Shown here piece by piece: positions 1-10,616 of a stretch of DNA of 64,000 nucleotides. Source of the stretch: Aradus depressus (Eukaryota > Arthropoda > Insecta > Hemiptera > Aradidae); the NCBI GenBank assembly GCA_963662175.1, contig OY759218.1, positions 18,070,480 to 18,134,479 on the forward strand, read 5' to 3'. The translations under genes were made by a program, and so were the position numbers. A model generated the notes under the pieces. The model did no database searches and had not been told where the DNA came from. It saw nothing but the letters and a program-made list of their open reading frames with translations. Numbering within the stretch: position 1 is the first letter of the stretch; every line of letters begins with the position of its first letter.

Positions 1-59
1 AGAAAAGTTCAACAGCTGAAATCTGTTAGTACTTTTAAATTAAGTGATTTGGGTCCCAG

Positions 60-955
60 ATTTATATAATGTGTGATTAGCGACACTGACCTGTCTCTAT
101 TAGCGACCTGGATGAATAGTTAGCGAGACTACGTCTGGGTGAGTGTTTAGAGATAACTCATTGAGTTGAGGCTACCACCAGAAATAGTGGTTAGGGGCAT
201 TGTTTACCACCTGGATGAATAGTTAGCGAGACTACCACCTGGGTGAGTGTTTAGAGACTGACTACCTCATTGAGTAGAGGTTAGCGCCACTGACTACCAC
301 CTGGGTGAATATTTAGCGAGACTACCACCTGGGTGAGTGTTAAGAGACTGACTACCTCATTGAGTAGAGGTTAGCGCCACTGACTACCTCATTGAGTAGA
401 GGTTAGCGCCACTGACTACCACCTGGATGAATATTTAGCGAGACTACCATCTGGGTGAGTGTTAAGAGACTGACTACCTCATTGAGTAGAGGTTAGCGCC
501 ACTGACTACCACCTGGATGAATAGTTAGCGAGACTACTGTCTGGGTGTTTAGAGATAACTTTGAGTAGAGGTTAGCGCCACTGACTACCACCAGAAAGAG
601 TGGTTAGGGGCATTGTTTACCACGTGGATGAATAGTTAGCGAGACTACCACCTGGGTGAGTGTTTAGAGATACTGACTACCTCGGTGAGTAGAGGTTAGC
701 GCCACTGATTACCACCAGAAAGAGTGGTTAGGGGCATTGGCTACCACCTGGATGAGTAGTTAGTGACATTGACTTCCACTTGGATGAGAGGTTAGCGACA
801 CGGACTATCTTCTGGGTGAGTAATAGTCCCCGATAGTCTTCTTGAGTAGAGAGCAATACTGTCTACCTGGATAAAAGGTTAACAAGAATGGCGGCTGAAT
901 ACCAAATTATTTGGGTGAGTGGTTAGCGTGACTTACTGCCACACTGAGTGAGAGA
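60..955. repeat. Minisatellite of ~30-bp monomers with higher-order units
   Basis: Degenerate copies of a ~30-bp monomer (core TTAGCGCCACTGACTACCAC plus CTGGATGAATAG) run through the segment. Three alternating monomer types, marked by 'TTAGCGAGACTACC', 'TTAGAGACTGACTACCTC' and 'TTAGCGCCACTGACTACC', form higher-order units of about 90 bp. The spacing of 'TTAGCGAG' boxes near 223, 312, 434, 525 and 635 is 89-122 bp, so units of three and four monomers both occur. Copies decay after about 780. No open frame spans it. Confidence 0.85.
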
Positions 956-1170
956 TATTGTTCCTCTTTTTCCTTCCCCTACTCTTTGTGAAGTTTGTGT
1001 CTGATCGATAGACTTGGAAGACAACGGCGTAGGGAAGGGGGGTAAAGGAGAGGGGGGCGCAACTCAGTTAAGATAGACATGAGCAACATAACACTGGAAT
1101 TAATGTAGAGATAGAAATGTCTTCCCAGGCACTAAATTGTCGTTCTCACTTTAAATCCTTCTCTTCAGCC

Positions 1171-1352
1171 TAAATTTGGCTACCCAGGTTTTTCACCTAG
1201 AGCGGGGTTCTTTAATGAGTACCTGACATTGTACAGGCTTAGGATCATGGTTTAACATCCCACCTAAAGGACGGCATGCTTAAGGTTAAAGGATAAAAAC
1301 CTAAGGGCATCGGCCGGGTTTCGAACCCGCGATCTTATGCCCAGTAGGCAAT
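1171..1352 (-). repeat. tRNA-derived SINE fragment
   Basis: Reverse-oriented copy of the SINE family seen elsewhere (best copies 34518-34849 and 27272-27600). It keeps the body motifs 'GAGTACCTGACATTGTACAG' and the B-box-like head 'GGGTTTCGAACCCGCGATC', but breaks off in the A-box half at about 1352. Confidence 0.7.
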
Positions 1353-1356
1353 ACTT

Positions 1357-1618
1357 TGGCAGTTATTGAAACTCCCTCCCAATCCTCCCATTCCTTTTGG
1401 CTGATTTCTCTGAAAATCAATAGGTGTCATCCAGGGCTCTGGATACACACATAAAATATCATGTCACTATATTCATTCTACACATAAAATTGTGTATCAT
1501 TTATTCAGGAAGAATTTTGTTTCATTTTTGTAATCAGGAAAACATGAAATTCTGAAAACTCAACATCGAATACCTGGCTGATTACATAACTTCTTCTATA
1601 CTTCTGCTGGGGAAGCAA
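1357..1618 (-). repeat. Family A fragment, 5' end
   Basis: Minus-oriented 5' portion of family A: 'CTGAAAATCAATAGGTGTC', 'TTCTGAAAACTCAACATCGA', 'TGATTACATAACTTC', then the terminal box 'TGCTGGGGAAGC' at 1606-1617. Bases 1619-1944 hold nothing recognisable apart from a short TA-rich run near 1919-1942. Confidence 0.7.
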
Positions 1619-1944
1619 AAAAAAAAACCACTGAAATGAAATGTGATTCTGTATGAAATGAGGTTTCTTCTGAATCCACAAATAAAATGACGTGTTGGTT
1701 TCACTCGATCAGGAATTATCTTTTTCACGAACACACAAACACTGACATTTTGGACACGTCGAAAGGTACGTGTGTAGTGCAGATTATAGTATATTGACTG
1801 CCTGTAATGTGGCTGATCGTGTATATTCTTATGGGTATTTTGATACGAGTGTGGGAACCCGATATCTACGTGAGAGGCAATCATAGAATGTAAGTCTTAT
1901 AGCTCAGAGCAGGGCGCCTATATATATATATACATATATATACA

Positions 1945-2217
1945 GTTTAGGCAATTTCAGATGAAAACCTAAAGATCCCCCCCTACCCTGTTGTCATAAA
2001 CTGTAAAGAAGGAGGGATCTCAACTCATAAACCATAATAACTGGCGATGTAATCCATGTACTTGTATCATCAACATGAAATGTGGTATGATAATTCAGAA
2101 TTCCCCGAGTAAGACACCTATTAATTTTCAACCAAATCGATAAATTGGTGAAGAGGGAAAGCGAATTAGTTGATGAATTCGCGCTGAGCAAGTAAATTGT
2201 CATGAATCACCACAACG
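1945..2217 (+). repeat. Family A fragment, 3' end
   Basis: Plus-oriented 3' half of family A: 'TAATAACTGGCGATGTAAT', 'AAGACACCTATTAATTTTCA', then a diverged terminal box 'GCGCTGAGCAAGTAAATT' and a hairpin remnant 'CATGAATCACC'. Confidence 0.65.
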
Positions 2218-2463
2218 ACAATTACTCCGAAATTCGATTCGGAGTTTTTAACGAAACTTCATATTTTCCTACCATCTGATTCCAAAAATGAAAAACAAAC
2301 CATTCTGTCTGTCTGTGAACACATAATTCCTGATAGAGTGAATGCATCGACACGAAATTTTATATGTGCACCCAGAACCACATTGGTCCAATGGGAGGGG
2401 TGATTAGAGGGGAGGCTTAACACAAAAACTTTAGTACCTGGCGTTGTAATTAATGTATTGACA
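2218..2463 (+). repeat. Family A 5' portion leading into the 718-bp array
   Basis: Starts with the 5' motif 'TTCGATTCGGAGTTTTTAAC', followed by 'GTCTGTCTGTGAACACATAA' and the first internal unit ('GTGAATGCATCGACACGAAA'). It runs without a break into the first copy of the tandem array. Confidence 0.7.
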
Positions 2464-5100
2464 AGAAATTTGATATGTACATTGAATGCCCTGTAAGGAC
2501 ATAATCTACTAATTTTCAGCCTAATCAGCAGAGAGGGAGATCAAAGGTGGGGCTCAACTTAAAAATCCCAACAACTTCCAATGTATCAATCTCAAATTTG
2601 ATATTTAAATTCAAAATCGGTTGAAGGGAGACCAGAGAAGGAGGGCTCGACACAAATACTTTAATAACTGTCGATGTTATGAATGTATCGACACAAAATT
2701 TAGTATAAGGATTCAGAAGCCACTATGTAAATCAAATATCGAGTTTTAGTCCAAAAGATCTATTCGCTTTGGAAGGAGAGCGAAAACGCAATTGATTATT
2801 TCGTGCTGGGGAAGTACATAGAAGGTGATTTTTTTAATTTGACTTTGTAATGAAAAATTGAACTGAATTTCAGGTTGACTAATAAAAGGATTTAATAAAG
2901 AGGATTGTTTCCGTATCCTAAGCAGCGACTACGATAGAAGAATTCTAAGTCCCATGGCATACGTGTTACGAATACCTTCATAATAACGGAAATTATTATC
3001 CTATGCGAGAAGAATAAAGACAACTGGGGATCAGAATGACGAGCACAAAAAAATTGGTGAATTTTATAATATTTCTTATAATTTTACTTACAATATTAAA
3101 ATTCATCACAAAATTCAATTTATCTATTTGGCAACATGCAAAAATTAACAAGTTTTCAATAAAAAAAACTTTTTTGAACTAGAAATTTGATATGTACATT
3201 GAATGCCCTGTAAGGACATAATCTACTAATTTTCAGCCTAATCAGCAGAGAGGGAGATCAAAGGTGGGGCTCAACTTAAAAATCCCACAACTTCCAATGT
3301 ATCAATCTCAAATTTGATATTTAAATTCAAAATCGGTTGAAGGGAGACCAGAGAAGGAGGGCTCGACACAAATACTTTAATAACTGTCGATGTTATGAAT
3401 GTATCGACACAAAATTTAGTATAAGGATTCAGAAGCAACTATGTAAATCAAATATCGAGTTTTAGTCCAAAAGATCTATTCGCTTTGGAAGGAGAGCGAA
3501 AACGCAATTGATTAATTCGTGCTGGGGAAGTACATAGAAGGTGATTTTTTTAATTTGACTTTGTAATGAAAAATTGAACTGAATTTCAGGTTGACTAATA
3601 AAAGGATTTAATAAAGAGGATTGTTTCCGTATCCTAAGCAGCGACTACGATAGAAGAATTCTAAGTCCCATGGCATACGTGTTACGAATACCTTCATAAT
3701 AACGGAAATTATTATCCTATGCGAGAAGAATAAAGACAACTGGGGATCAGAATGACGAGCACAAAAAAATTGGTGAATTTTATAATATTTCTTATAATTT
3801 TACTTACAATATTAAAATTCATCACAAAATTCAATTTATCTATTTGGCAACATGCAAAAATTAACAAGTTTTCAATAAAAAAAACTTTTTTGAACTAGAA
3901 ATTTGATATGTACATTGAATGCCCTGTAAGGACATAATCTACTAATTTTCAGCCTAATCAGCAGAGAGGGAGATCAAAGGTGGGGCTCAACTTAAAAATC
4001 CCAACAACTTCCAATGTATCAATCTCAAATTTGATATTTAAATTCAAAATCGGTTGAAGGGAGACCAGAGAAGGAGGGCTCGACACAAATACTTTAATAA
4101 CTGTCGATGTTATGAATGTATCGACACAAAATTTAGTATAAGGATTCAGAAGCAACTATGTAAATCAAATATCGAGTTTTAGTCCAAAAGATCTATTCGC
4201 TTTGGAAGGAGAGCGAAAACGCAATTGATTAATTCGTGCTGGGGAAGTACATAGAAGGTGATTTTTTTAATTTGACTTTGTAATGAAAAATTGAACTGAA
4301 TTTCAGGTTGACTAATAAAAGGATTTAATAAAGAGGATTGTTTCCGTATCCTAAGCAGCGACTACGATAGAAGAATTCTAAGTCCCATGGCATACGTGTT
4401 ACGAATACCTTCATAATAACGGAAATTATTATCCTATGCGAGAAGAATAAAGACAACTGGGGATCAGAATGACGAGCACAAAAAAATTGGTGAATTTTAT
4501 AATATTTCTTATAATTTTACTTACAATATTAAAATTCATCACAAAATTCAATTTATCTATTTGGCAACATGCAAAAATTAACAAGTTTTCAATAAAAAAA
4601 AACTTTTTTGAACTAGAAATTTGATATGTACATTGAATGCCCTGTAAGGACATAATCTACTAATTTTCAGCCTAATCAGCAGAGAGGGAGATCAAAGGTG
4701 GGGCTCAACTTAAAAATCCCAACAACTTCCAATGTATCAATCTCAAATTTGATATTTAAATTCAAAATCGGTTGAAGGGAGACCAGAGAAGGAGGGCTCG
4801 ACACAAATACTTTAATAACTGTCGATGTTATGAATGTATCGACACAAAATTTAGTATAAGGATTCAGAAGCCACTATGTAAATCAAATATCGAGTTTTAG
4901 TCCAAAAGATCTATTCGCTTTGGAAGGAGAGCGAAAACGCAATTGATTAATTCGTGCTGGGGAAGTACATAGAAGGTGATTTTTTTAATTTGACTTTGTA
5001 ATGAAAAATTGAACTGAATTTCAGGTTGACTAATAAAAGGATTTAATAAAGAGGATTGTTTCCGTATCCTAAGCAGCGACTACGATAGAAGAATTCTAAG
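2464..5100 (+). repeat. 718-bp tandem array, 3.7 near-identical copies
   Basis: Copies start at 2464, 3182, 3898 and 4616 (periods 718, 716, 718) with the motif 'GAAATTTGATATGTACATTG'; the fourth is cut off at 5100. Each unit joins about 430 bp of family A, including the 3' box 'GTGCTGGGGAAGTACAT', to about 290 bp of AT-rich non-family DNA ('AGGTTGACTAATAAAAGGAT' onward). Differences between copies are a handful of bases (CCACTATG versus CAACTATG; ATTATTTCG in copy 1 versus ATTAATTCG) and A-run lengths. This implies recent duplication, gene conversion or an assembly artefact. The short reading frames inside are not genes. Confidence 0.92.
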
Positions 5101-5512
5101 AATAAAAATTCGATGTTGATTTTTCATCGGAATTCCATATTTTCCGACGATTCCAAAACTGAAAAAAAATCTTCCTGAATGAATCGATACACAATTTTAT
5201 GTGTAGAATGAATATAGTCACATGATATTTTATATGTTGTTTTGTATATTGACAAGAAATTTCATATATAAATTCAAAGTTCTATAAGGACGACACCTAT
5301 TAATTTTCCGCGACATTGGTGGAAGGGAAGAGGGGGCCAGAGAAGAGGGCCTCGACTCAAATACCCTAATAACTGCTGATGTAATGATTGTATCGACACA
5401 AAATTTAATACGTGAAGCCACTATGTAATAGCTATAGATTTTTAGCCCAAATGGTTGATAGGTTTTGGAGGGAGTGCAAAAACTTGATTGATTAGTTCGT
5501 TCTTTTTTCTTC
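5101..5512 (+). repeat. Family A copy, nearly complete
   Basis: Begins with 'AATTCGATGTTGATTTTTCA' directly after the truncated fourth array copy. Two internal units follow ('GAATCGATACACAATTTTAT', 'TGTATCGACACAAAATTTAA'), ending at 'GATTAGTTCGTTC' near 5505. The canonical 3' box is replaced by T-rich sequence. Bases 5513-5911 show nothing recognisable. Confidence 0.7.
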
Positions 5513-5911
5513 AATATCCAGTAACCCAGCGTTTTCGGTAATCCTATATATGTCGTATTAAAGAAATTGTACTGTATAATCTAGAGATGGTATAATGAGG
5601 AATAGCACATTCAGAAATATAGAAAGTGAAAGGACCATTCGGAAAATAGGGTGAAGTGAAATAGAGCAACTCCGCGCCATTAGAGACGAAATTCGGTTCG
5701 GTCATCTAGTCACGTCTTCTGCGGTGCGTCTATCAGGATGTTCACGTGACTCCACCAACCACCATTGTCCTCCTTTTTTAAAAAGTATCATTCGTCATGG
5801 ACTCTTTTGTCAACATTTCGTTAATTAAAGTTCGTTTTAACCCCAGAATACTAACCTTAAAAAAAATCAACCTCGCGATTCAAATTCAGACCAACACTTA
5901 ATTATTGAACT

Positions 5912-6191
5912 AGGACGCCGGTAGTTCAGATGTGCTTGCCCACTCAGCTCAAGATCGTGGGTTCGAATTCCGAGGCCCTTTTATCCCAGCTGTGAAAAAC
6001 CTTGAGCACGCCGTCCTTGTCTGTACTCGGTCAGTTACTCGTTAAAAACCCCCTTATCCTAGGTGAATAAACCTGGGTAGGTAACATTTAGGACTCCCAC
6101 AGTAGAGTTGAGCTTATGTCCACCAGAGTGACGAAAGTGCACTCTGGTAGTAGGCAATATGACCTCATAGTTAAAGCCCGAGTATAAGTCA
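5912..6191 (+). repeat. tRNA-derived SINE, near full length
   Basis: The head 'ACGCCGGTAGTTCAGATGTG' is A-box-like, and 'GTGGGTTCGAATTCC' is a B-box-like segment of an RNA polymerase III promoter. The body carries the family landmarks 'CACGCCGTCC', 'CAGTTACTCGTTAAA', 'GGACTCCCACAGTAGAG' and 'CCACCAGAGTGACGAAAG', and the tail is 'AAAGCCCGAGTATAAGTCAC'. Confidence 0.8.
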
Positions 6192-6204
6192 CAATATTTA
6201 AAGT

Positions 6205-6680
6205 TTAATCAACTCCATCTCAAAGTATAGACCACCCCATCTTAAAGGAGAAACCATCTCATCTCAAAGTATAGACCACCCCATCTTAAAGGAGAAACCA
6301 TCTCATCTCAAAGTGTAGACCACCCCATCTCAAAGGAGAAACCACCTCATCTCAAAGTGTAGACCACCCCATCTCAAAGGGTAGACCACCCCATCTCAAT
6401 GGAGAATCCACCTCATCTCAAAGTGTAGACCACTCCATCTCAAGGCATAGACCACCTCATCTTAAAGTATAGACCACTCTATCTCAAAGTATAGGCAATC
6501 CCATCTCAATATACCACTCCACCTCAACGTATATTTATCCCCTTCTCAACGTACAGACGACCCCCATCTCAGAGTACAGGGCACCCCATCTCGATATATG
6601 GACCCCCTCATCTCAAAGTACAGGGTATCCCATCTCACTTAATCTCAAAGAACAGGATCCCCATTTCAAAGAATGGAGGT
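6205..6680. repeat. 22-bp minisatellite
   Basis: About 20 copies of a 22-bp unit with consensus GTATAGACCACCCCATCTCAAA; some units carry GGAGAAACCATC. Copies diverge towards the right end ('AGTACAGGGTATCCCATCTC'). Confidence 0.88.
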
Positions 6681-7324
6681 TGCTTCGATCGGCAGAAAGA
6701 CGATGCATGCAGAAGCTACATTAAGTTTTATAGATTTCCATACTCAGTTATTACATTTGTTCTGTTATTTTTTCCTAATTGTCATGTTGTATTAATACGA
6801 CGACGGACAATACAAAACTCAGTATTATCCAAAAAACAGAAGCTGTTCTTTTAGAGGTGCTATCCTGAGCGAAAAGAAACATTGCACACCTTTTTGTCCG
6901 TTTCCATCATTGGTTTATAATATATTCTATATTATAACATATTTTACTTTATCCTATTTTTATTTATAACATGTTTTCCTTAAAGGTTATATAATAAGAA
7001 TTGCGTTTTGTTCTAATGGCGGTTTTAAATAAATAGAAATCCTTGAAACCAGAAGCCTTCTTATTTTATAATGATTAAATTCAGGGATAACTACTCTTTA
7101 AAAAAATGTTCACACCTTAAACGTTGTTCGCAGGTTAATCAAAAGGTCAGGGTGAAGATTGGAAATAATAAAATCAATGAGTCATTCAAGGAAGAGCCGA
7201 AAGTTAAGATGTGAATTCCAAAATCGTGATGTGTTTTACCTTCATGCTACCACGCAGGATAAATCATAACTAACAAGTTAGATGTCATTGGTGAGGAGGA
7301 ACTTTGAATCTTAGTAGGTACTCA
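6681..7324. other. AT-rich stretch with one shared repeat
   Basis: No gene seen. Bases ~6857-6995 ('GCACACCTTTTTGTCCGTTT', 'ATTATAACATATTTTAC') match a segment at ~51040-51160 ('GCACATATTTGTTCGCGTCC', 'ATTATAACACATTTTAC'), so this is a dispersed repeat of unknown class. Confidence 0.5.
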
Positions 7325-7570
7325 ATAAATAAAACAAACTTAGTTTTTTTTTTAAATATTGTCTATTCCACAAGAAAGTTATACATAAAATACCGGTTTC
7401 GGCATCACACCATCGTCAAGTTTAGTTACACCATCGTCAAGTTTAGTTATACCATCGTCAGGTCTATAACTAAACCTGACGATGGTGTAACGCTGAAACC
7501 AGTAGTTTATGTATACATATTTGTGGAATAGACAATTTTAAAAAAAACGAAGTTTGTTTTAGTTATTTAA
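7325..7570. mobile_element. Fold-back (inverted-repeat) element
   Basis: The left arm (7325-7455) and right arm (7461-7570) are inverted copies. The left arm has 'TATTGTCTATTCCACAAG', 'ATACCGGTTTCGGCATCACA' and 'CCATCGTCAAGTTTAGTTA'; the right arm has the complements 'GACGATGGTGTAACGCTGAA' and 'TTTGTGGAATAGACAATTTT'. The centre holds three copies of a ~21-bp unit (CACCATCGTCAAGTTTAGTTA). No coding capacity. The 75-aa reading frame on the left side is an accident of the repeat. Confidence 0.8.
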
Positions 7571-7914
7571 TTAAGTTTTCAAAATATGTCCGCGTTTCTC
7601 AACTTAGAAGTTTTAGTACTCATTCGGACCTTCTAGAAATTATTACTTATAATAAATAACCTGCTAATATGAGATTATATACTATGTAATATGGTTATAT
7701 ATTGCAGACACTTGTAGTAAGCAAAAAATTATCCGGAACAAGAAAAGAAACATTTTGAACTCTACATTGCCTATTATATTCTTTATATACTCGTATTGTA
7801 AGTTTTGTGAATATAGGTATAGAACCGTTTTCGTAATGTGGAGGTAGTATAAATAAAAATTCTAGCCTTAGGCCCGCTGCATGCCCTTTCGACAAAAATA
7901 TCATCATCATCAGT
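7571..7914. other. No recognised feature
   Basis: AT-rich sequence between the fold-back element and a LINE tail; nothing supported. Confidence 0.4.
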
Positions 7915-8160
7915 GCAGCAACTCATCTGTGAGTCAAGACCTTGGATCAGCCTTCTCGATCCTGTGCATCTGCCCTCTAGTTCCGGACTTCATCTAAGAT
8001 CCTCGTATCATCCGCAACACCACAATGGGGTCTCCCAACACACCTGGTCCTTTGGATTTCCTCAAATAATGATTTCTTTGGGACTTCATGTTCTCCCATT
8101 CTTGCCAAGTATCCTGCACATCTTAGTCTGCCAATCAGCCTGATTCGTTCTTCTTCTCCA
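7915..8160 (-). pseudogene. LINE ORF2 C-terminal remnant
   Basis: Read on the minus strand, the segment gives 'RLIGRLRCAGYLARMGEHEV' followed by PKKSLF and 'VGRPHCG'. This matches the non-LTR retrotransposon tail of type RW.GH..RM....PKK...G...GRP. It ends in a stop soon after 'DTRILDEVRN'. No reverse transcriptase core remains nearby. The overlapping 76-aa plus-strand frame is a shadow. Confidence 0.6.
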
Positions 8161-8411
8161 GTCCTGCCCCTCTTTGACTTTATAGAGGCACAGTTGGATC
8201 TTCTTTTCGTGGATGCTGTTATTTCATATAGACTAGCTCACAATGATTCGACAAAACATGAAAACAAGTTTGAACATCATTTGACATGTCGAGCGTTCGA
8301 TACCCACTCCTTGTTTAGCTCTTGATGAAGTTCACTGCGCAAGCACCTGTTCAGAGAGAAAAGTGATAAGCACTTACGTTCCAACGTTAGCGGTTATTTC
8401 AGAAAAAAATG

Positions 8412-8560
8412 TGTTGGCAGACTAAAATGTGCAGGACACATAGCAAGAATGGGAGACCATGAAGTCCCAAGAAGTCATTATTAGAGGATATCCACGGGAT
8501 CAGGCGTGTTGAGAGGCACAAGCTATGTTGGAAGGACTGTGTTACGCTTTTTTAATGAAA
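8412..8560 (+). pseudogene. LINE ORF2 C-terminal remnant (inverted partner)
   Basis: The plus strand gives 'VGRLKCAGHIARMGDHEVPR', the same family as the minus-strand remnant at 7915-8160, with stops and a frame break straight after. The two copies face in opposite directions about 250 bp apart. Confidence 0.55.
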
Positions 8561-8614
8561 ATAATAGTTGTTTAATATAATTTCTTTTAAAATACATTTT
8601 TATAAATATACTGA

Positions 8615-8752
8615 ATATACTGAGATCAAGATCGCGGATTGGAAACGGTCCCGAGCCTGTTTGATGTCAGGTACTCGTTAAAGACCCCCTACCCTACGTT
8701 ACTCAACCTAGGTAGACAACATTTAGGACTACCACAGTAGAGCCCACAAAGT
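8615..8752 (+). repeat. SINE fragment
   Basis: Partial plus-oriented SINE with 'GGTCCCGAGCCTGTTTGATG', 'CAGGTACTCGTTAAAGACCC' and 'TAGGACTACCACAGTAGAG'. The head survives only as 'GATCAAGATCGCGGATT'. Bases 8753-8960 hold nothing else. Confidence 0.7.
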
Positions 8753-8969
8753 TCCAATCTCATATGATATATAGACGCAGACTGACATCGCGAAAATGGT
8801 CAAAACGTATTCATGGGACCTTCAAAATCCTTTGATAACTCGATCTCGCATTTTCACATGATTACAATATCTTCTTTCACTAAAGATACAAAAAGTTTTT
8901 TTTTTTTCCGAGACTGATTGTGTCACCACGGCCAAATTAGGGCTATTGTGTGCCTGTGTGTGTTGGTCC

Positions 8970-9299
8970 CTACAGCAGCCCTGTATCTCTAATAAAGTCC
9001 AGGATTCTTCTGCAGGTTCCTTCCATTACCTGCTTCGGTTCCGTTATGGCAGACCCGAAGCAGTAAAATCTTCTGCTTTCTAGTGCCCCGCACTGGCTTA
9101 GAATATGAACCGGAGTCTCATTTTCCTCGCCACATTTCCTGCACAGAGGGCTTCTAGCGATGCCCATATTGTATAGGTGTTTGTTCATATGACAGTGTCC
9201 TGTAATCAGCCCTGTCATAGCTCTTAGATCCATTCTGCTCATATTCAGGAGCTCTCGGCTCCTTTTCTCTGAGGGTTTCGCTACAAAGAGTTTTGATGG
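8970..9299 (-). pseudogene. Jockey/R1-type LINE ORF2 C-terminus (post-RNase H zinc finger)
   Basis: A 109-codon frame reads PSKLFVAKPSEKRSRELLN, then 'MTGLITGHCHMNKHLYNMGI' and a CCHC-like finger 'CRKCGEENETPVHILSQC', ending at a stop after 'FIRDTGLL'. This order (helical ALTGH...NKHL..MG, then CxxC...HxxxxC) is the usual ORF2 tail of jockey-clade and related LINEs, after reverse transcriptase and RNase H. Upstream the frame shifts: 'LVRGP' is in another frame and no catalytic domain remains. It is a 5'-truncated fragment. Exact clade is uncertain. Confidence 0.75.
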
Positions 9300-9559
9300 G
9301 ACCCCTCACCAGAACTGGATGTGATTACCCGGGATGCCTGCGTTATATTACTTTAACTGAAGATGATACGTACGCTATCCGCACAAAAAAAAAAAAGCTT
9401 ATTCTCCCCCTTCCCTTACATATCCCTCAATACCCTCCCTCCCTTATTTCTAACTTAAGTGAAAAAATATATAAAACAAAAAATGTTTAAAATAATAATT
9501 TATTCCATATTGATTCTGGAACTTTTTCACTTATATTAACTTAGAAACATGAAATTACT

Positions 9560-9800
9560 TTTTATGACTCCAAGTAAAGCCCCCTTTTGAGTGAATGGGG
9601 GATCAGAGAAGGGAGGCTCACCTTAAAACACCTAATAACTGGCAATTTATTAAGTTTACCGATCAGAAATTATATTTCCATTCAAGAGTAAAACACCTAT
9701 AGATTTTTAGCCTAATCAGCAGAAGAGGGAAAGGGTTTATTGGGACAAATTATTCGAGTTAGGGAAATAAAATGATGCTGATTCGCCTCCCTTCCGGCCC
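9560..9800 (+). repeat. Family A fragment, diverged
   Basis: Internal unit motifs are present: 'ACACCTAATAACTGGCAATT', 'AAACACCTATAGATTTTTAG', and a decayed 3' box 'ATTCGAGTTAGGGAAATAAA'. Bases 9801-10311, downstream of the RGS-like gene, are AT-rich with nothing else seen. Confidence 0.55.
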
Positions 9801-10311
9801 GAATTTTAATTTTCTGAAAAAATCACAGTTTCACAGGATAAATTAAACAAAATTAATGCAAAAAAATAGTTTTTATTATATACAAATATATATTTTAATG
9901 TAAACAGTATTTAATAAAGTAAGAATATATTATACTTTGTATAGTATGTAATGTATACATGTATTTTGTACAACAAATGTATATATGTTATGCCTGCTAT
10001 AATAATACACTACATATGTGTATAATAATACAGTACAATATGAGACTAACTTTCAACATTCTTTTTTACATTGGCATTCGAAAATGGATTGAAGGCAAGA
10101 ATCTTAAGTATTTAAATTTTGTTTATTATGAAGGCAAGGTAAATTTAATCAATTGTCCCCAAAATCAAAAACATTGCCTACACTTCCTGTTTTCCAAATA
10201 AAATATCCTGCAGGCAATGTATTACTCATATTCAGAATTATATACTACTGGAAAATTAACATAATTAACATTTGAATTACTTCAATTTAATATTACTATC
10301 GCAGGTATTTT

Positions 10312-10317
10312 TTTATT
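10312..10317 (-). other. Candidate poly(A) signal of the RGS-like gene
   Basis: AATAAA on the minus strand, about 55 bp downstream of the stop codon at 10370-10372. Position and sequence fit a short 3' UTR. Confidence 0.5.
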
Positions 10318-10369
10318 TATTTTTTTGCGAAAAAATAACAAACAATATTTGCGCTAGATTCAATGGATT

Positions 10370-10616
10370 TTAAGTACATGGGGCACATTTTAAAGTCGAT
10401 CTAAGAATATATTGAGAAAATATTTGATGTTCATCTCTTAGCAATTCCATTGAACTTTGCTTGGCTTGCTTCAAAATTTCACAGATTTTCTTTGGATCTG
10501 TTTCCGTTCTAAAGCGTGACAGTGCTTCAAGTTGTCTAAAGTCAAAATTGATATTTTCATCAGCGTATTTGTAAAGATCTTCCAATTCTCGAAGTCTCTT
10601 ATTTCTAGGAAATCCT
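10370..10616 (-). CDS. RGS-like gene, exon 2
   Basis: 247 bp: one base plus 82 codons including TAA at 10372-10370. The acceptor is a pyrimidine-rich stretch ending TTTCAG just above 10616. Encodes 'GFPRNKRLRELEDLYKYADE' onward. Joined to exon 1 it extends the same domain without a gap, the main evidence that the two belong together. Confidence 0.75.

Noticed and set aside
1..955. Telomere-like repeats (TTAGG-type words such as TTAGGGGCATTG)
   Set aside because: The words sit within a 30-bp minisatellite and are not tandem TTAGG.
2464..4653. Several 65-74-codon frames within the 718-bp array
   Set aside because: Repeat sequence with no conserved domain or start context.
6205..6680. CRISPR-like array
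   Set aside because: Units are contiguous 22-bp repeats without unique spacers, in an animal genome.
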